Assembly: GCA_047495785.1 (NCBI GenBank)
Contig: JBLDXI010000024.1
Location: 2,852,001 to 2,916,000 of the forward strand
DNA: 64,000 bases
Direction: 5' to 3'
Source of the DNA: Lepidodermella squamata
Lineage: Eukaryota; Gastrotricha
A program made the position numbers and the translations under genes. Below the pieces are notes generated by a model. That model did no database searches. It had not been told where the DNA came from and saw only the letters and a program-made list of their open reading frames with translations. This document shows, piece by piece, positions 1 to 10,907 of the stretch. The stretch's first letter is position 1. Every line of letters starts with the position of its first letter.

Positions 1-503
1 GTAGCATGGTGATTTGAAGGGAGAAGGGCGTGCGCCATTTTGACTCAAGACACCTTGGCCTAACGTAACATTTCGACCCAACGACAGGTTGACCTATACG
101 AAACGCTGCCCCAATCGTCATATTGGCCCAACTATTCCCATAATTATTTATTTATTTGAAAAACAGGTGACGACATTTCGACTCATATTAAGGTATCAAA
201 AAAAATGAAACAGACAGTTTTGATCGAAAGAAAAGTGCCAACTTTGATTCTTGAAAACATTTGAATTGGCGATCCTGGCGGGCCAATTTTTCTACAACAG
301 GTAGCTCTCAGGTACGGCTGAAGCCAGATACATTTTATGTCTTCCCGTGTCTTACTGGGAATCACCTTTTGGATATTTTTTCTTGGGTATTGAGGTTGAA
401 CACGATAATTCTAGCAAAATCACAATCAAGCGTAAAATTCTCTTTAAGACAGAATGTTCAATTCTGGACTAAAATTCGATAAATTATTAAAAAAATTGGA
501 GCG

Positions 504-613
504 TTCCCGTTCGCCCAACTTAATCCGCTCAACTTCCCACTCGCCCAACATTTTCGCCCAACCGCGCACTCGCCCAACCAATTCGCCCAACTTTAATTTA
601 AAATTAAAATTAA
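504..613 (+). repeat. 110-bp inverted repeat, left arm
   Basis: Read by eye, this arm is the exact reverse complement of 1865-1974. The arm is built from about five degenerate TCGCCCAAC units. It and its partner bound a 1,471-bp interval, as in a fold-back or non-autonomous DNA transposon. I found no clear target-site duplication at the outer ends. Confidence 0.85.
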
Positions 614-993
614 TGCTTAAATACACGCACCTGTGCGTATAGGCCTATAGGGTGTCACGCATGCGCGCCCGAATATCAAAAATTCAAGGCAACAATTTTT
701 ATTTAAATCAGTTCACAACGATTATCCAATAATTCAACAGTAATTGACCTGATGCGAGCCGAATGATTAAGTGCAGCTAATTTTAGTTGTAATCGCAACG
801 TTAATTGAGCTCAAATATTGGGCTGTAACAAATGTTATCGCGGCATTTTTCTTGTCGAGTTTTGGGTTTGCACGGGTTTGCTTTTGGCACGCAATCACCG
901 CAGTAACACCTTTCCTAGATTTCAAAATCCGTGGCCGCTTTAGGGCTTGATTTTCGCTTCTTAAACCGGGGTGATGTGGGAGATATAACGTAG

Positions 994-1135
994 TTACCGA
1001 AATATAAGCCCCCACTCGTTTAGAAGCCTGGCATAAGCCTATCTCAAATAAAAGCCTAGTCTTGAATAGAAGCCTCTTTTCCCCATTTTTCGAGGTATCA
1101 TTTTTGTATAAGCCCGGGTTAGTATTTCGGTAATT
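994..1135. repeat. short element with AAGCC-type repeats
   Basis: The ends carry TTACCGAAATA in opposite orientations, and the interior holds six AAGCC/AAGCCC motifs spaced about 10-40 bases apart. Subterminal short repeats inside short inverted ends are typical of hAT-like non-autonomous elements. No target duplication was identified, so the class is a guess. Confidence 0.4.
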
Positions 1136-1864
1136 ATTTCCGGGGTCACGAGTGGCGGTAAGCACGACGAGGTGTGGCGAAGGTGTCGAGGGTGGCGAGG
1201 GTGACGAGGGTGCCTCAAGGGGAGTGGATTTGCTCTCAGCGGGTTGTTTACTCAACGCCTGTTGACCGCGCGTCTTAGGTGCTGTTGTTGGTGCTGCTGT
1301 ACACTTCAGCAGGCCTGCCGCGTTTCCGCTTTACCCCTACTTCCTCGCTTGCGGTCACTTTTTTACGTGGCGGAGGTGCTAGATGTATTAAGGTGGATCA
1401 TACCAACAATATAATAAGTAGGTGTATAATAAAATTACATTTCGCTTTTACAAGGTGTGGGACCGCGTTTTCGGGACCTCGCCGACCGCGTTTTCGAGAC
1501 GGCGAGTCGCGAGTTACAATAACTCGCACGTCGGCGGCGACTGGAGGCTGTTCGCATAGTAGCGCGGCATTGACTAGCATCAAATTAGCATCTTCGCAAG
1601 TTGCGCAATATAACGACTTCTTCGGCGCTTTTTTTATTACACGTCTTGCATATACCCGGCTTATGTTTAATGTCAAAGTGGAAAAAGTAAGCAGAAAATT
1701 GTTAAAGTAAAATTTAGATCGTTCAAATAATAAAAATGTGGATAGAAATGTAAGACTTGGGTCGTTCCAATTACATAAAATCTTGGCCCTCTAATTTCTG
1801 AAGGCGCGTGAAGCAACACATGTTACACCTGATGCTTGAGCGCGCGCGTGCATGCCTTTCAGCG

Positions 1865-1974
1865 TTAATTTTAATTTTAAATTAAAGTTGGGCGAATTGG
1901 TTGGGCGAGTGCGCGGTTGGGCGAAAATGTTGGGCGAGTGGGAAGTTGAGCGGATTAAGTTGGGCGAACGGGAA
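1865..1974 (-). repeat. 110-bp inverted repeat, right arm
   Basis: Partner of 504-613. In this orientation it reads as repeated TTGGGCGA units separated by 4-13 bases. The AT-rich inner end (TTAATTTTAATTTTAAATTA) is part of the match. Confidence 0.85.
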
Positions 1975-2012
1975 TCACCCAAAAAATTTACTCTTGGCAC
2001 ATTTCGAATATA

Positions 2013-2400
2013 CAGAGTGTCCCAGAATTTGCGCAACTATTTATTAATTTGGCAAATTTTAGTAGGAAATTCATTAATTTTATTAAAATAAACCTACCGA
2101 GAAAATTTCCATCTTTTATCGGCGATTTAACCGAAGAAATACAAAATTTACCGGAGAAATCCCGGAAAACCCCGATGGTAACTGGTTCGGTAATTTTCGG
2201 TATTTTACCGGGTTGTACCAAATTTCTCCGGAATTTTTTAATCCCATTGAAAGTGACGCATACTTAATTACTATTCTTATGATATTTTGAATTTTTCTAA
2301 ATATTTTCTGGCCACGAGGTGTGACTTCGTCTCTCATTTTAAAATTTCTGAACCCTTTTCCGTGTATTTTCTTTGCATGCGTTACTTATGGGACACGCTG
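2013..2400 (+). mobile_element. mariner-type MITE, copy 1
   Basis: A 388-bp element starts CAGAGTGTCCCAGAA and ends with the inverse of CAGCGTGTCCCATAA, flanked on both sides by the dinucleotide TA. TA target duplication and GTGTCCC ends are features of Tc1/mariner elements. The interior (TTTACCGG...ATGGTAACTGGTTCGG) recurs inverted at 58896-59264 and 62743-62978. It encodes no transposase. Confidence 0.8.
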
Positions 2401-2982
2401 TAAGGTTCCGCGAAAAGCGTATTTAGTTCCGCTGAAAAATATTTTGTTTTCAAAGATTTTTCAAATTTTTTAGCGGCATATTTTCACAGTTCAAAATTAC
2501 CTGGTTTTATACCTGAACTTCAGTTAAATACGTGGCTCAAACTCCCCGTTAGGATTGAATTGTTTTGTAGAATTTTAGAGAATGCTTTGATGATTAAAAC
2601 GTTGCTCTTTGAGTTTATTGAAACTTGAATTGGAACTTCGCCATTGGTCTGGTTAACAGGGGTCAAAGTTCAGCCTCAAAAAGGTTAAACCTAACGTTTA
2701 ATCACCTCAAGCGTTCTGTTTTTCACCTCAGCCAGACTTCACCCATGCTAATCACCTGCCGATTTCTGACCCCAATAGCTTGATAAACCTTATCATTATA
2801 ACCACGAAAATACTAGTTTTACGCACTCGTGTGCCCACACCCATTTCGCTGCCTGGCCTTTGTACCACCGGCAACACGACCAGGGCAAAGTACGAAACCT
2901 GGGCCACTGTAAAAACTGCACGAAATTCGAAATTTTTTCATCCGCCTTGAAACATCTCAAGTAAAATCACTATTTCATCAAA

Positions 2983-3793
2983 ATGTCGGCTGTTTTTGTT
3001 GCCCTTTTGCTTATTTCGGCTGTAGCTGCTTCTCCGGCTACGATCGACCGGGAAAATATGAGGTAATGAATTCACTTGAAATGTAATTTCACTATAATTT
3101 GATTTTTCTCACCAAAGCTGTGACTATCTCGCGAATCCCGCCAATCAAAACCCGTGGCTGATGATGTCGTCGGCTGATTGCTTCATCCCGCCCTTCAACA
3201 ACGGCCGCTGTTGCAGCGACAATACTTGCAAATTCGGCCATGGCGCACTCGATCGCTCCTGCCCTGAGGACATTCAATGCGGTCGAGATGGCGACTGCCC
3301 GGCCGATCACTGCTGCTCGCGTCAACACACTGGAGCCGGCCAAATTTGCATCCCCGTCGAAGCTGGACGCGATTTCGGCGTTTGCAAGTAAATTTGTTAA
3401 ATCTTATTGGGATGTCCCATTTCCGAAAAATGTCCCTCAGACACCTTAAATTATTATCCTTATTTAATTGAGTTCAAAAAATTCTGGAAATCGGAAAAAA
3501 ATAATTTTTCAACTTTTTAAATTAATTTTTTAAATTTTTAAATTGTCCATTGATTGAAAAATTGAAAAATTGAAATTTAATCTAATTTATTTTATTTTAG
3601 GAGCGCTTGCAAGGCTAATAACGATTGCAAGGCCGGTTCGTGCTGCTTCAACGGCATGTGTGGCGTTGTTGGCAAGCAAAATTGCCCGTGTGCCAGTTCC
3701 AGCGAATGCAGCGACGGGCTTTCGTGTCTTCGTGGCAGTCCTTTTGAAGAGTTCAACCGCTGCATCTTCCCCGCCCAGCAAATCGATCAGTAA
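2983..3793 (+). CDS. secreted cysteine-rich protein
   Basis: Three exons, 2983-3062, 3118-3387 and 3601-3793, join in frame to 180 residues. A hydrophobic signal peptide (about residues 1-18) ends in an Ala-Ala-Ser stretch. The rest carries some 20 cysteines in two blocks: one with two CC pairs (GRCCSDNTC and DHCCSR), then a second block with SCCFNGMC. The CxxxxCC spacing recalls knottin, WAP-like or Dickkopf-like disulfide domains, but I cannot assign a family. An AATAAA follows the stop at 3811. The intron after residue 116 begins on a codon whose retention would give an immediate TAA stop. Secretion is well supported; function is unknown. Confidence 0.85.
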
Positions 3794-4096
3794 ATTGGCC
3801 AGAAACCTACAATAAAACTAATGACCTAATTCCATAGGGCATGATGATCTGAGCCTATTCCTTAATTAGCTTAACAACGTTCGACCGATAAATAAAAATC
3901 AAATAAACCCGAGATGAGAAGGTATTATCGGTCTTCGGTATTATATAATTTTATATATATTATTCAATTTTCTTCGGCCTCAACAAAAATCTCTAGATGC
4001 CATAACATCTGTTTTGTTTTTCCTAATTGGACAATCGTTTTGAAAAATCCAAAATTGCGACCAAGTATTTAACAAAAAAAAACCCAACATTTTACC
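3794..4096. other. intergenic
   Basis: Short AT-rich spacer with the AATAAA of the upstream gene and the promoter of the first Ly6 gene. Nothing else is recognisable. Confidence 0.6.
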
Positions 4097-4765
4097 ATGG
4101 ACTCCACTTATCTTTTATCATTGGTTTTCCTTGTGTTTCGAGCTTCTATTTGCGAAGGTATGACAAATTAATATTCAAATTCGAGGTATTATTTTGTTTC
4201 TCAGGGGCTGTTCGCTGCTATTCCTGCCATGGCTACGTCGGCGACTGCGAAGGTCTTTACACCCCGATCGACTGTTCTCTCAACTCGCATTTTTGCATTG
4301 TTAGCAATTTATTTCCAGAATTTTCTATTAAATCCTCAATAATAGTCGTTCGAAAGGAAATTTTATTAATTTTTGTTAAATTTTTGAAATTTAAAGGTCG
4401 CCGAGGACACTCAACAAAATGCTGTAGCCCAAACTTGTGCGGCGAATGAAGAGTGCAGTGGAGGCCAGTATCGCATAGAAGGTGGCCAAGTTGCTCTGCC
4501 CAGCCGCTTCGAATGGCTATTTTCCCTAAACCGCACCTCAGGCGTTACCTCTACAGCTGGACCTAGTAGCGGCGATGAAATTTCGCGTCAAAATCAACTG
4601 GTAGCAGTCACTTGCTGTACAGGTTCCATGTGCAATTGCGTCGGCCGGCAATGCTATACTGCACCACCTTCTCGTGGCAAACCGGCCAAGCGTGACCTAA
4701 TCTCATTAACCTTCATTACAGTTATTACCTTCCTGTCTCATTTATTCACTCAATTTTTTATTTAA
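4097..4765 (+). CDS. Ly6/uPAR-like GPI-type protein 1
   Basis: Exons 4097-4157, 4205-4299 and 4397-4765 give 174 residues. A signal peptide of about 20 residues leads into CYSC, the usual start of a three-finger Ly6 fold, and the domain closes with TCCTGSMCNC, equivalent to the family's CCxxxxCN signature. A hydrophobic C-terminal tail of about 20 residues fits GPI anchoring. The second donor is GTTAGC, confirmed by alignment with the two downstream paralogues, which share intron positions and phases (1, then 0). The last exon is 369 nt, as in paralogue 2, and has an insertion of about 35 residues between fingers compared with paralogue 3. Ly6 proteins of this layout act at the cell surface as receptor or channel modulators; no specific role can be read here. 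Confidence 0.88.
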
Positions 4766-4946
4766 TTTATTGGAAAAATATCTTCAATTTTAATTGCGAA
4801 CTTTTCAATAAATTTTAATTACGAGTTCGAAAATTGCGGCGTAATATTTAATGCGTCATTGAATTTCGGGAATCTAATGAAAATCGAAGCAATCTTCATT
4901 AAATTTTATCTCATCATCGCTATCAAGTCATTTATTGTTGCAGCCG

Positions 4947-5575
4947 ATGGACCTTGCAAGCCATTTCATTTTACTTGTGATTTTTTCAGATTTTTTCGAA
5001 ATAACAGGTATGCTCTAAGAAACTTTCAATATTTTGTTATCAGCTTTTTATCTTAGAGGCTGCCCGGTGTTATACATGTAGTGGATTTGTCGACGATTGC
5101 GAAAATCGTAGATCAGTAACTGATTGCGGTCCGAACACATTTTGCCTGGTATGAAATTGTTTTTCAAAATTTTCAAGATGTTAATGAAAATTTTTTAATT
5201 TTCCAGATCGCACAGGATCCCAATAAAGGCCAAATCGAGCAGGCGTGTGCCCATACCGAAGATTGCCCGCGATCCGAAGGCTTGCCCGGTGGCCGGTACT
5301 TGGTTCGAAAGTCACTCGACTCGCAGAAAAATGACCTTAACAACCTATTCGATATCGCTGATTCATCTCGGAAAGCCGAACAAAAAATCGACGTAGTCTG
5401 CTGTACCAACAACTTATGCAACTGCGTCGGGCGCCAATGCTTCTCACAGCCGGTTACTGGACGAGCTTATTCTTCGATTAAATTCGAAAATATGCCTGAA
5501 AAGTGCAGAATTATGGCAATTTTCCAAGCGACTCTTGTCATAGCAACTCATGCATTTTTATCTTTCATTGTTTGA
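4947..5575 (+). CDS. Ly6/uPAR-like GPI-type protein 2
   Basis: Exons 4947-5007, 5057-5148 and 5207-5575 give 173 residues. The start at 4947 was chosen because it gives a 61-nt signal-peptide exon ending in phase 1, exactly as in paralogue 1; an ATG upstream at 4859 opens a different frame that cannot join exon 2. The domain starts CYTC, carries CAHTEDC and closes CCTNNLCNC. The last exon is again 369 nt, with a lysine- and serine-rich insertion between cysteines. A C-terminal hydrophobic stretch suggests a GPI signal. AATAAA lies at 5678. Confidence 0.87.
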
Positions 5576-6013
5576 ATTTTGTGAAAAATACCTGCGAATT
5601 TTAAACAATTTTATTAACATGACTACAGTCTATATCGTCGATTTTAATGAAAAATATTGTTATTCCATTGTTACAACAATAAAACACCTGAAATTTGGTC
5701 AATTTCATGTTTTGTAAAATTATGCAAATAAAAAGGTCAAAGATTGAAAAAATTGAGTCCAAGCAAAAATTATCACGGAAAAATTCAAAATCGGTCTTTC
5801 ATTTGATTCATTTTTGTATTTTCGTGAAAAATGACACGCGATTAATTTTGAAAACATGTTTCATTTTTGTGGGCAGGTTCCAGGACGTAGGTCCGGCACG
5901 CGCGCGAAAGTGAGAGCAAAGCAGTTATTCCAACTCAAATTTTCATTTAAATTCCAGTGACAACAATATTCACGACCTTTCAACGACTTTTAAACCCCTT
6001 TGAAACCTATAAA
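5576..6013. other. intergenic
   Basis: AT-rich spacer between Ly6 genes 2 and 3 with the poly(A) signal of gene 2. Nothing further is seen. Confidence 0.6.
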
Positions 6014-6555
6014 ATGGCCGCCAAATTTGGAGTTTTTGCCTATTTATTCATTCTCGCAGCTTTCATTCACAAATCAGGTATGGTTTTATTATTTTTCAAA
6101 TTTTTTCAAATTTTTTTCCTCGATAGTGGCGATTTCCTGTTACCAATGCCAAGGCTTTGAAGACACATGCAGCGGCGTCAACAACATTGTCAACTGCGGA
6201 TCTCGTCCATTCTGCATTGTAAGTAGCCCCAAAAAAAACCTGGAAATTTTTTAAATTAATTTACGATAATTAATTTCTCTTTATTTTCCAGATCGCAACC
6301 GATCCTAACAAAGGCCAGGTCATTCAAGAGTGTGCTGTCGAAGAGGACTGCCCGCGTAATGCTGGCTCGGTGACAATTAACGGCAAAATCGAGGTCATTT
6401 GCTGCTCATCGAATCTGTGCAACTGCGTCGGCCAGCAATGTTCAATTATCGGCGGTGCGGCCTCGTCCAACTACGCCTCTATGACCTTGATCTGGACAGT
6501 AGCCACAGCTACCCTAGCTATCGGCCTGGCCTTCATTTACTTTGAAAATCACTGA
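6014..6555 (+). CDS. Ly6/uPAR-like GPI-type protein 3
   Basis: Exons 6014-6077, 6127-6218 and 6292-6555 give 139 residues. Signal peptide (about 1-20), then CYQC, CAVEEDC and CCSSNLCNC, then a C-terminal hydrophobic segment of about 20 residues as expected for a GPI signal. Intron phases match the two upstream paralogues, and exon 2 has the same length (92 nt) as in paralogue 2. It lacks the 35-residue insertion of its neighbours, so it is closest to a minimal Ly6 domain. Confidence 0.9.
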
Positions 6556-7012
6556 ACAAAGAAAGACGAAGATTCATGCTATCTTTTGAATTTATTTCGA
6601 ATTTTATTAAATTTTATCTGGTAGTTTTACCGCATTGTCTAAACACATTATCGATTTTCGAAAGTAAACTGGACTGAAACTTTCAACTGGCATTTTATTA
6701 AGAAAATTCACCGTACGGAGCTCGAGAAAACAGAAAAGCAAGTGGCGAAAAAATTCGAATTTTTGTACGCAAAAAATCGGAAAAATCACTGATTTATCGA
6801 TCAATACTAGGAATCAATATCGATTCTGAAGGCTGGAGTATAAATCGAAAATTGACCTGCAATAGTGCAAAATGCGCGTAATAATGAAATCTATCGGCTA
6901 GATTCAAACGAGAACTGGAACTATAAAGCCTAAATTTGTGAGAAATCATAAGAAGGTACCCGGAATTTAGGGTGACCACACCCATTTTATAACTCTTTTC
7001 ACCGATATTCAT
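6556..7012. other. intergenic between convergent genes
   Basis: Separates the Ly6 array from the minus-strand NHL gene. It carries one copy of a dispersed repeat near 6780-6950 (see repeat entry); nothing else. Confidence 0.55.
6778..6950. repeat. dispersed ATCGAT-rich repeat, copy 1
   Basis: Begins AAAAATCACTGATTT, then ATCGAT-like words and TATAAATCGAAAATTGACC. A close relative lies at 54815-54960, with shorter copies of the first 45 bases near 57926-57970 and, inverted, near 42150-42205. Confidence 0.6.
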
Positions 7013-9246
7013 CTAATTTTTTAAACACCCTACTTCACCGACATTGTAAAGTCCAAGTGCAATGACCGGTTTCCGACTTTCCGGGTCGATAACAGCAGCT
7101 ATTGATCGAAGATGATTAACATCACCTGAGCTTTGCCAAACCGGCGCTAGTCTCATCATTTGCGATGTATCACTAGGGTCGTAGTAATCCGCCTTGTTAT
7201 TATTTGACACCGGTAAATCGTAACTGCCCGAAAACCGGTGATGGTTTTCATCGAGATCTTCATCGCTTGATAAGTTGTCTTGGCCATCGTCATGGGCATG
7301 CCGCAATACAACCGATTCTGCCATCATTTTAGCCTTCAAAATTTCCACAGATTTTCTGGTTATTTTGGAATTGGCAAAGGATGAATCGATTTCAGCCTTG
7401 AGTGAGCGTCGATAAACTGGAGCAAAAATCTGTAAAAAAAATTGAAAATTACTATAGCTCAGAATATTTTATCGATTTTTTTCCTACGACAACCGGATGC
7501 GGAATACAAAAATTATTCAAATTAAATAAAATTTCCAATAATTTATTAAAATTGTTTTTTAGCTGCGCATGTACCAAACGTACTTTTTCAATGAAAGACG
7601 TACAAAATGCGAAAACATGTTTCTCGCTACGTATTTTTTTTTCATTTCAATTTTTCGATATAAGCACTACATAGTATAATTTTGATTATACTAAGTGCGC
7701 ACTTCCAATCTTGGCTTTCGATGTCTGATAAGAAATCCCACTTTTTTTCCAATATAGATTAGGCGACATTAAAAGGACTTCTATCAAGTATCAATTCAAG
7801 GATTCTCATTATCGACACTGTAGCGCATTGATCGATATTGAAAACCAGACAATCTTAATTTTGTTATTGAAGTTTTCGTTCTACTTCCATTGAGAAATTC
7901 GTGGGCGATTTTATCAATGACATTCCATAATCTTGGTAATTTGGCCTATTTAATGGGACATTTATAGAGGGGGTATAATTTTAGCCATAATTCCTAAATA
8001 TTTTCACTAATTTAACCTCAATTATTTATTTTTCCTATTTTGTATTATTTTTATTCGCTATTTTTCAATTTTAATAAATTTACCTGAATTCGATTATTTC
8101 CAAAATCGGCTACCAGTAGATTTCCGGCTAAATCGAACGATAAAGCCCTGGGCAAGTAGACCTGTCCAAATTTGTAGCCTTTCGTAGCCAGCGTCCGCAT
8201 TAGATTCGCCTCTATAGACTCGATCGAGCCCTGAATCCGCATCCCATCACTCGTCACGCCCATTTTATGCCTTACAACAATTTCAAAAATATAAATCCGG
8301 CTATTGCGGTAATCGGCGACGGCTAAACATGTTGTAGTCACGCTTTTCGGCTCTTCATAATGCCGCGTTATACGGCAATCAGGCACAGTAGCCACCTTAT
8401 AAGGATGGAAAGTTCGCTGGAGCGTAACGGACCCGGTCACGCGTGGCTTTGCGACCCTCAAATTAACAGCGGATGGGCATTTTTTGCTGCTAGATCGATT
8501 GTCCGGGATTGCAGGCTGATTTTCAATCGACCAAATGTGAACGCACTGATTTTGCTCGTCACAAGCATACATCAGCCGGGCGCTCGCATCGACAGCCAAA
8601 CCATCGAATCGTGTCGGAATATTCGCATCTTGAGATGAGAAAAACGGGGAAATTCGAAGCGTACTAAGTTGCTGGCCATTTTTAACAAGAGAAGACAAGT
8701 CCGCGACAAAAATTGAGCTGGGTGGCAAAACAATAGGACCCTTACTCCTTCTATAGCCCAATCCACCAGCTGGATCAGCTCTGAAAAAAATTAAGGTGGA
8801 TTTTTTACGCATGACTGATTTTTGCAAATATTTTCCGCTCACCTTGCCAAATGTTGAGCGAATGTGATTCGCGGCGTCCCGTCACGGTTCAATAAACTCG
8901 ATGCGAAATCACTCACCGGAACGGAGTTGATTTCAGCCGTGACATATAGCCTATTCGTTGCCATGTCAAACGCAGCGTGATGAATGCGCGTCTCATCGGC
9001 AGTTTGACCCGGCATTATCAGCCTGTCTTTCCAGGTCACAGTTGTTAGATCACCCTCTAGTTCGAATATTTCGCCGTCGAAGCAAACGGCTATCACGCTG
9101 CTTAGCCCGTATTTAGATAGTGGCGCTAAGGTTTCTACAACCTTTGAGGCGGCTTTGAATCGCGGGGCATTGGCCAATTTTACGGACAAATTCGACCAAT
9201 AATTAGCTGAGAACAATGAACAGCGCTTCTGGTACTTGCTCTCCAT
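7013..9246 (-). CDS. NHL-type beta-propeller protein
   Basis: Three minus-strand exons, 9246-8843, 8780-8084 and 7429-7013, join to 505 residues. The middle exon contains the clearest repeat, LPRALSFDLAGNLLVADFGN followed by NRIQ, a classic NHL blade, and other blade-like stretches such as FDGLAVDASARLMYACDEQN. The C-terminal exon is acidic and Asp/Ser-rich before a final hydrophobic blade-like strand. NHL propellers bind proteins, RNA or ligands; no catalytic motif is visible and there is no strong signal peptide. The second intron is 654 bp, long for this region. A yellow/royal-jelly-type propeller is an alternative, but I do not see its signatures. Confidence 0.75.
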
Positions 9247-9442
9247 ATTATCGTGAACTAGTTTTTCGAGACTTTTTTTTTAGAACTGTTCGGAAAGCAG
9301 GAATTACGGCTAGACAGGTTCCGGAGAAGTAGGTGTGAAAACTGTAGAGTTTTTGTTTCGAAATATTCAACTTTAGAGTGGGAGTTGTAGTTCTCACGCC
9401 TCCTACAATGCTGTCATGGTCACACTTCAGCGGTACATGCAA

Positions 9443-10907
9443 CTTTTTGAAATCGAAAATCGATGATCACTCAAATAGTGGCCTTAATTATTCATGAGAA
9501 TCTAGAACTCGAAAAATCATAGCTGAGGATTTTTTGTCCAAATCATCGGCCAAGAAGTGGTATAAAAATTAAAAAAAAAAGAAAAATTTTGCTTTCACAT
9601 TTTTTAATTAACAAAATTGCCTAAGTACGTTGGGACTTCAAATTTAGCAGATAATTAGCTATAAGTAAACATTTTTTACCTAATACGTCATTGAGCCCTA
9701 TTTTGTATCGCGCACAACTTCGTTTATAACGTTTATATTTATTCGGAGTATAATAATAGACCTCGTTACGCTTGATTGCACTTGCTAATGCGAGATTAAC
9801 GTGCGCGTCGAATAAATATTGCGCGAAAAAAATCGCCCTTTCGACACGTTCAAGTTATTACTCGCATCAATTAATCGTTTGAAGCGGATATTTCCGTCAG
9901 CCATATCAGCCAAATCGCGATTTCGCTTGCCCGAACAGGAATATATGTTTCTTCCAGCATTTTTCCGTTCTGGAATAATATACCAAGATGGGAATTTATA
10001 CGAACTCACCTCGAACTTCGCAATTTGATAAATTTTTCCAATTATTTTTGCTTGATTTCGATGCAAGTCACCCACTTTTTTTTATCACTGATTCAATTTT
10101 TACTTCCATTTTCTTGTTGTAGGTGGATTTTATTTATGAGGGGGAACCCTGGATTAACCACAGTAACTTATATTATTAACTTTATATTATTACTTCTTTC
10201 AAGCTATAAGTTGACCTCAAAAGTACGATCTTGTTTTATATGAATCGTCTCAATTCGTTGAAAATAATTGTCTACACTATGAAAATAAAAAAAAGGTTAA
10301 TGGCCTTGGCAACGATCCTATATTTTTCCCACCCTCTTATTTAAAGTTATCAATAATGGGTTTTTTATTCATTTTTTATTACCGTAATGAGGAGAAAGGG
10401 ACGCACGCATCTGTTATCAATTTACTACTTTTTTTATACGCAATCGCCCCCGAGTAAAACCGCAATTTTTTTCTTCTTGGCTCAGACTAATATTATTACT
10501 ATATGTATCATGCTTAATAGACCGTGCAAACCCGCCTCTAATTCAATAATACCTAAGACGTTCCTGCCCCCACGTTATCGTGCACCGATTTTTACTACGC
10601 CCAATCATCCAGGGACAGCAGGCTTAAAATAGTAGGATAGGCAATATCAACTATTTATTCTGTAGAAATTATTCCCAAGGCGTATAGGTCCAAAAATGTA
10701 CGCAATAACTTCTCTGAAAAGAGTTACTAAGTTGACTAAAATTGGGGCTATATAAGCTATAAGCGGAACGCGTTAAAAATGATCGGATAGGTCATGTGAC
10801 ATATTACTACGACAAATTTTGGTTTTAGATTTTTTACACAATTACGCCTAATTTTTTATTCTGGATAAAATGCGGCAACCTCTCGCAGGCATGAAATTCT
10901 ACCGCCG
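9443..10907. other. intergenic
   Basis: AT-rich DNA between the divergent NHL gene and receptor 1. No coding exon, tRNA or clear mobile element was recognised. The far end holds the receptor 1 leader, including a 13-codon upstream frame at 10871-10912 that ends on the ATGA of the receptor start. Confidence 0.55.

Larger units (their letters stand above)
1..2982. other. non-coding, repeat-rich left end
   Basis: I see no convincing gene. The stretch holds a pair of 110-bp inverted repeats, a short element rich in AAGCC motifs near 994-1135, a repeated ACCGCGTTTTCG motif near 1460-1500 and a mariner-type MITE (all but the ACCGCG motif listed separately). A 162-codon minus-strand reading frame at 767-1255 lies inside the inverted-repeat interval, has a low-complexity Ser/Pro/Thr start and resembles nothing I know. 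Confidence 0.6.

Noticed and set aside
767-1255. 162-codon minus-strand frame between the inverted repeats
   Set aside because: Low-complexity start, crosses the AAGCC repeat element, no domain or transposase motif.
4859-5056. Upstream ATG at 4859 as start of Ly6 gene 2
   Set aside because: Its frame cannot be joined to exon 2; the ATG at 4947 gives a signal peptide and the conserved 61-nt exon.
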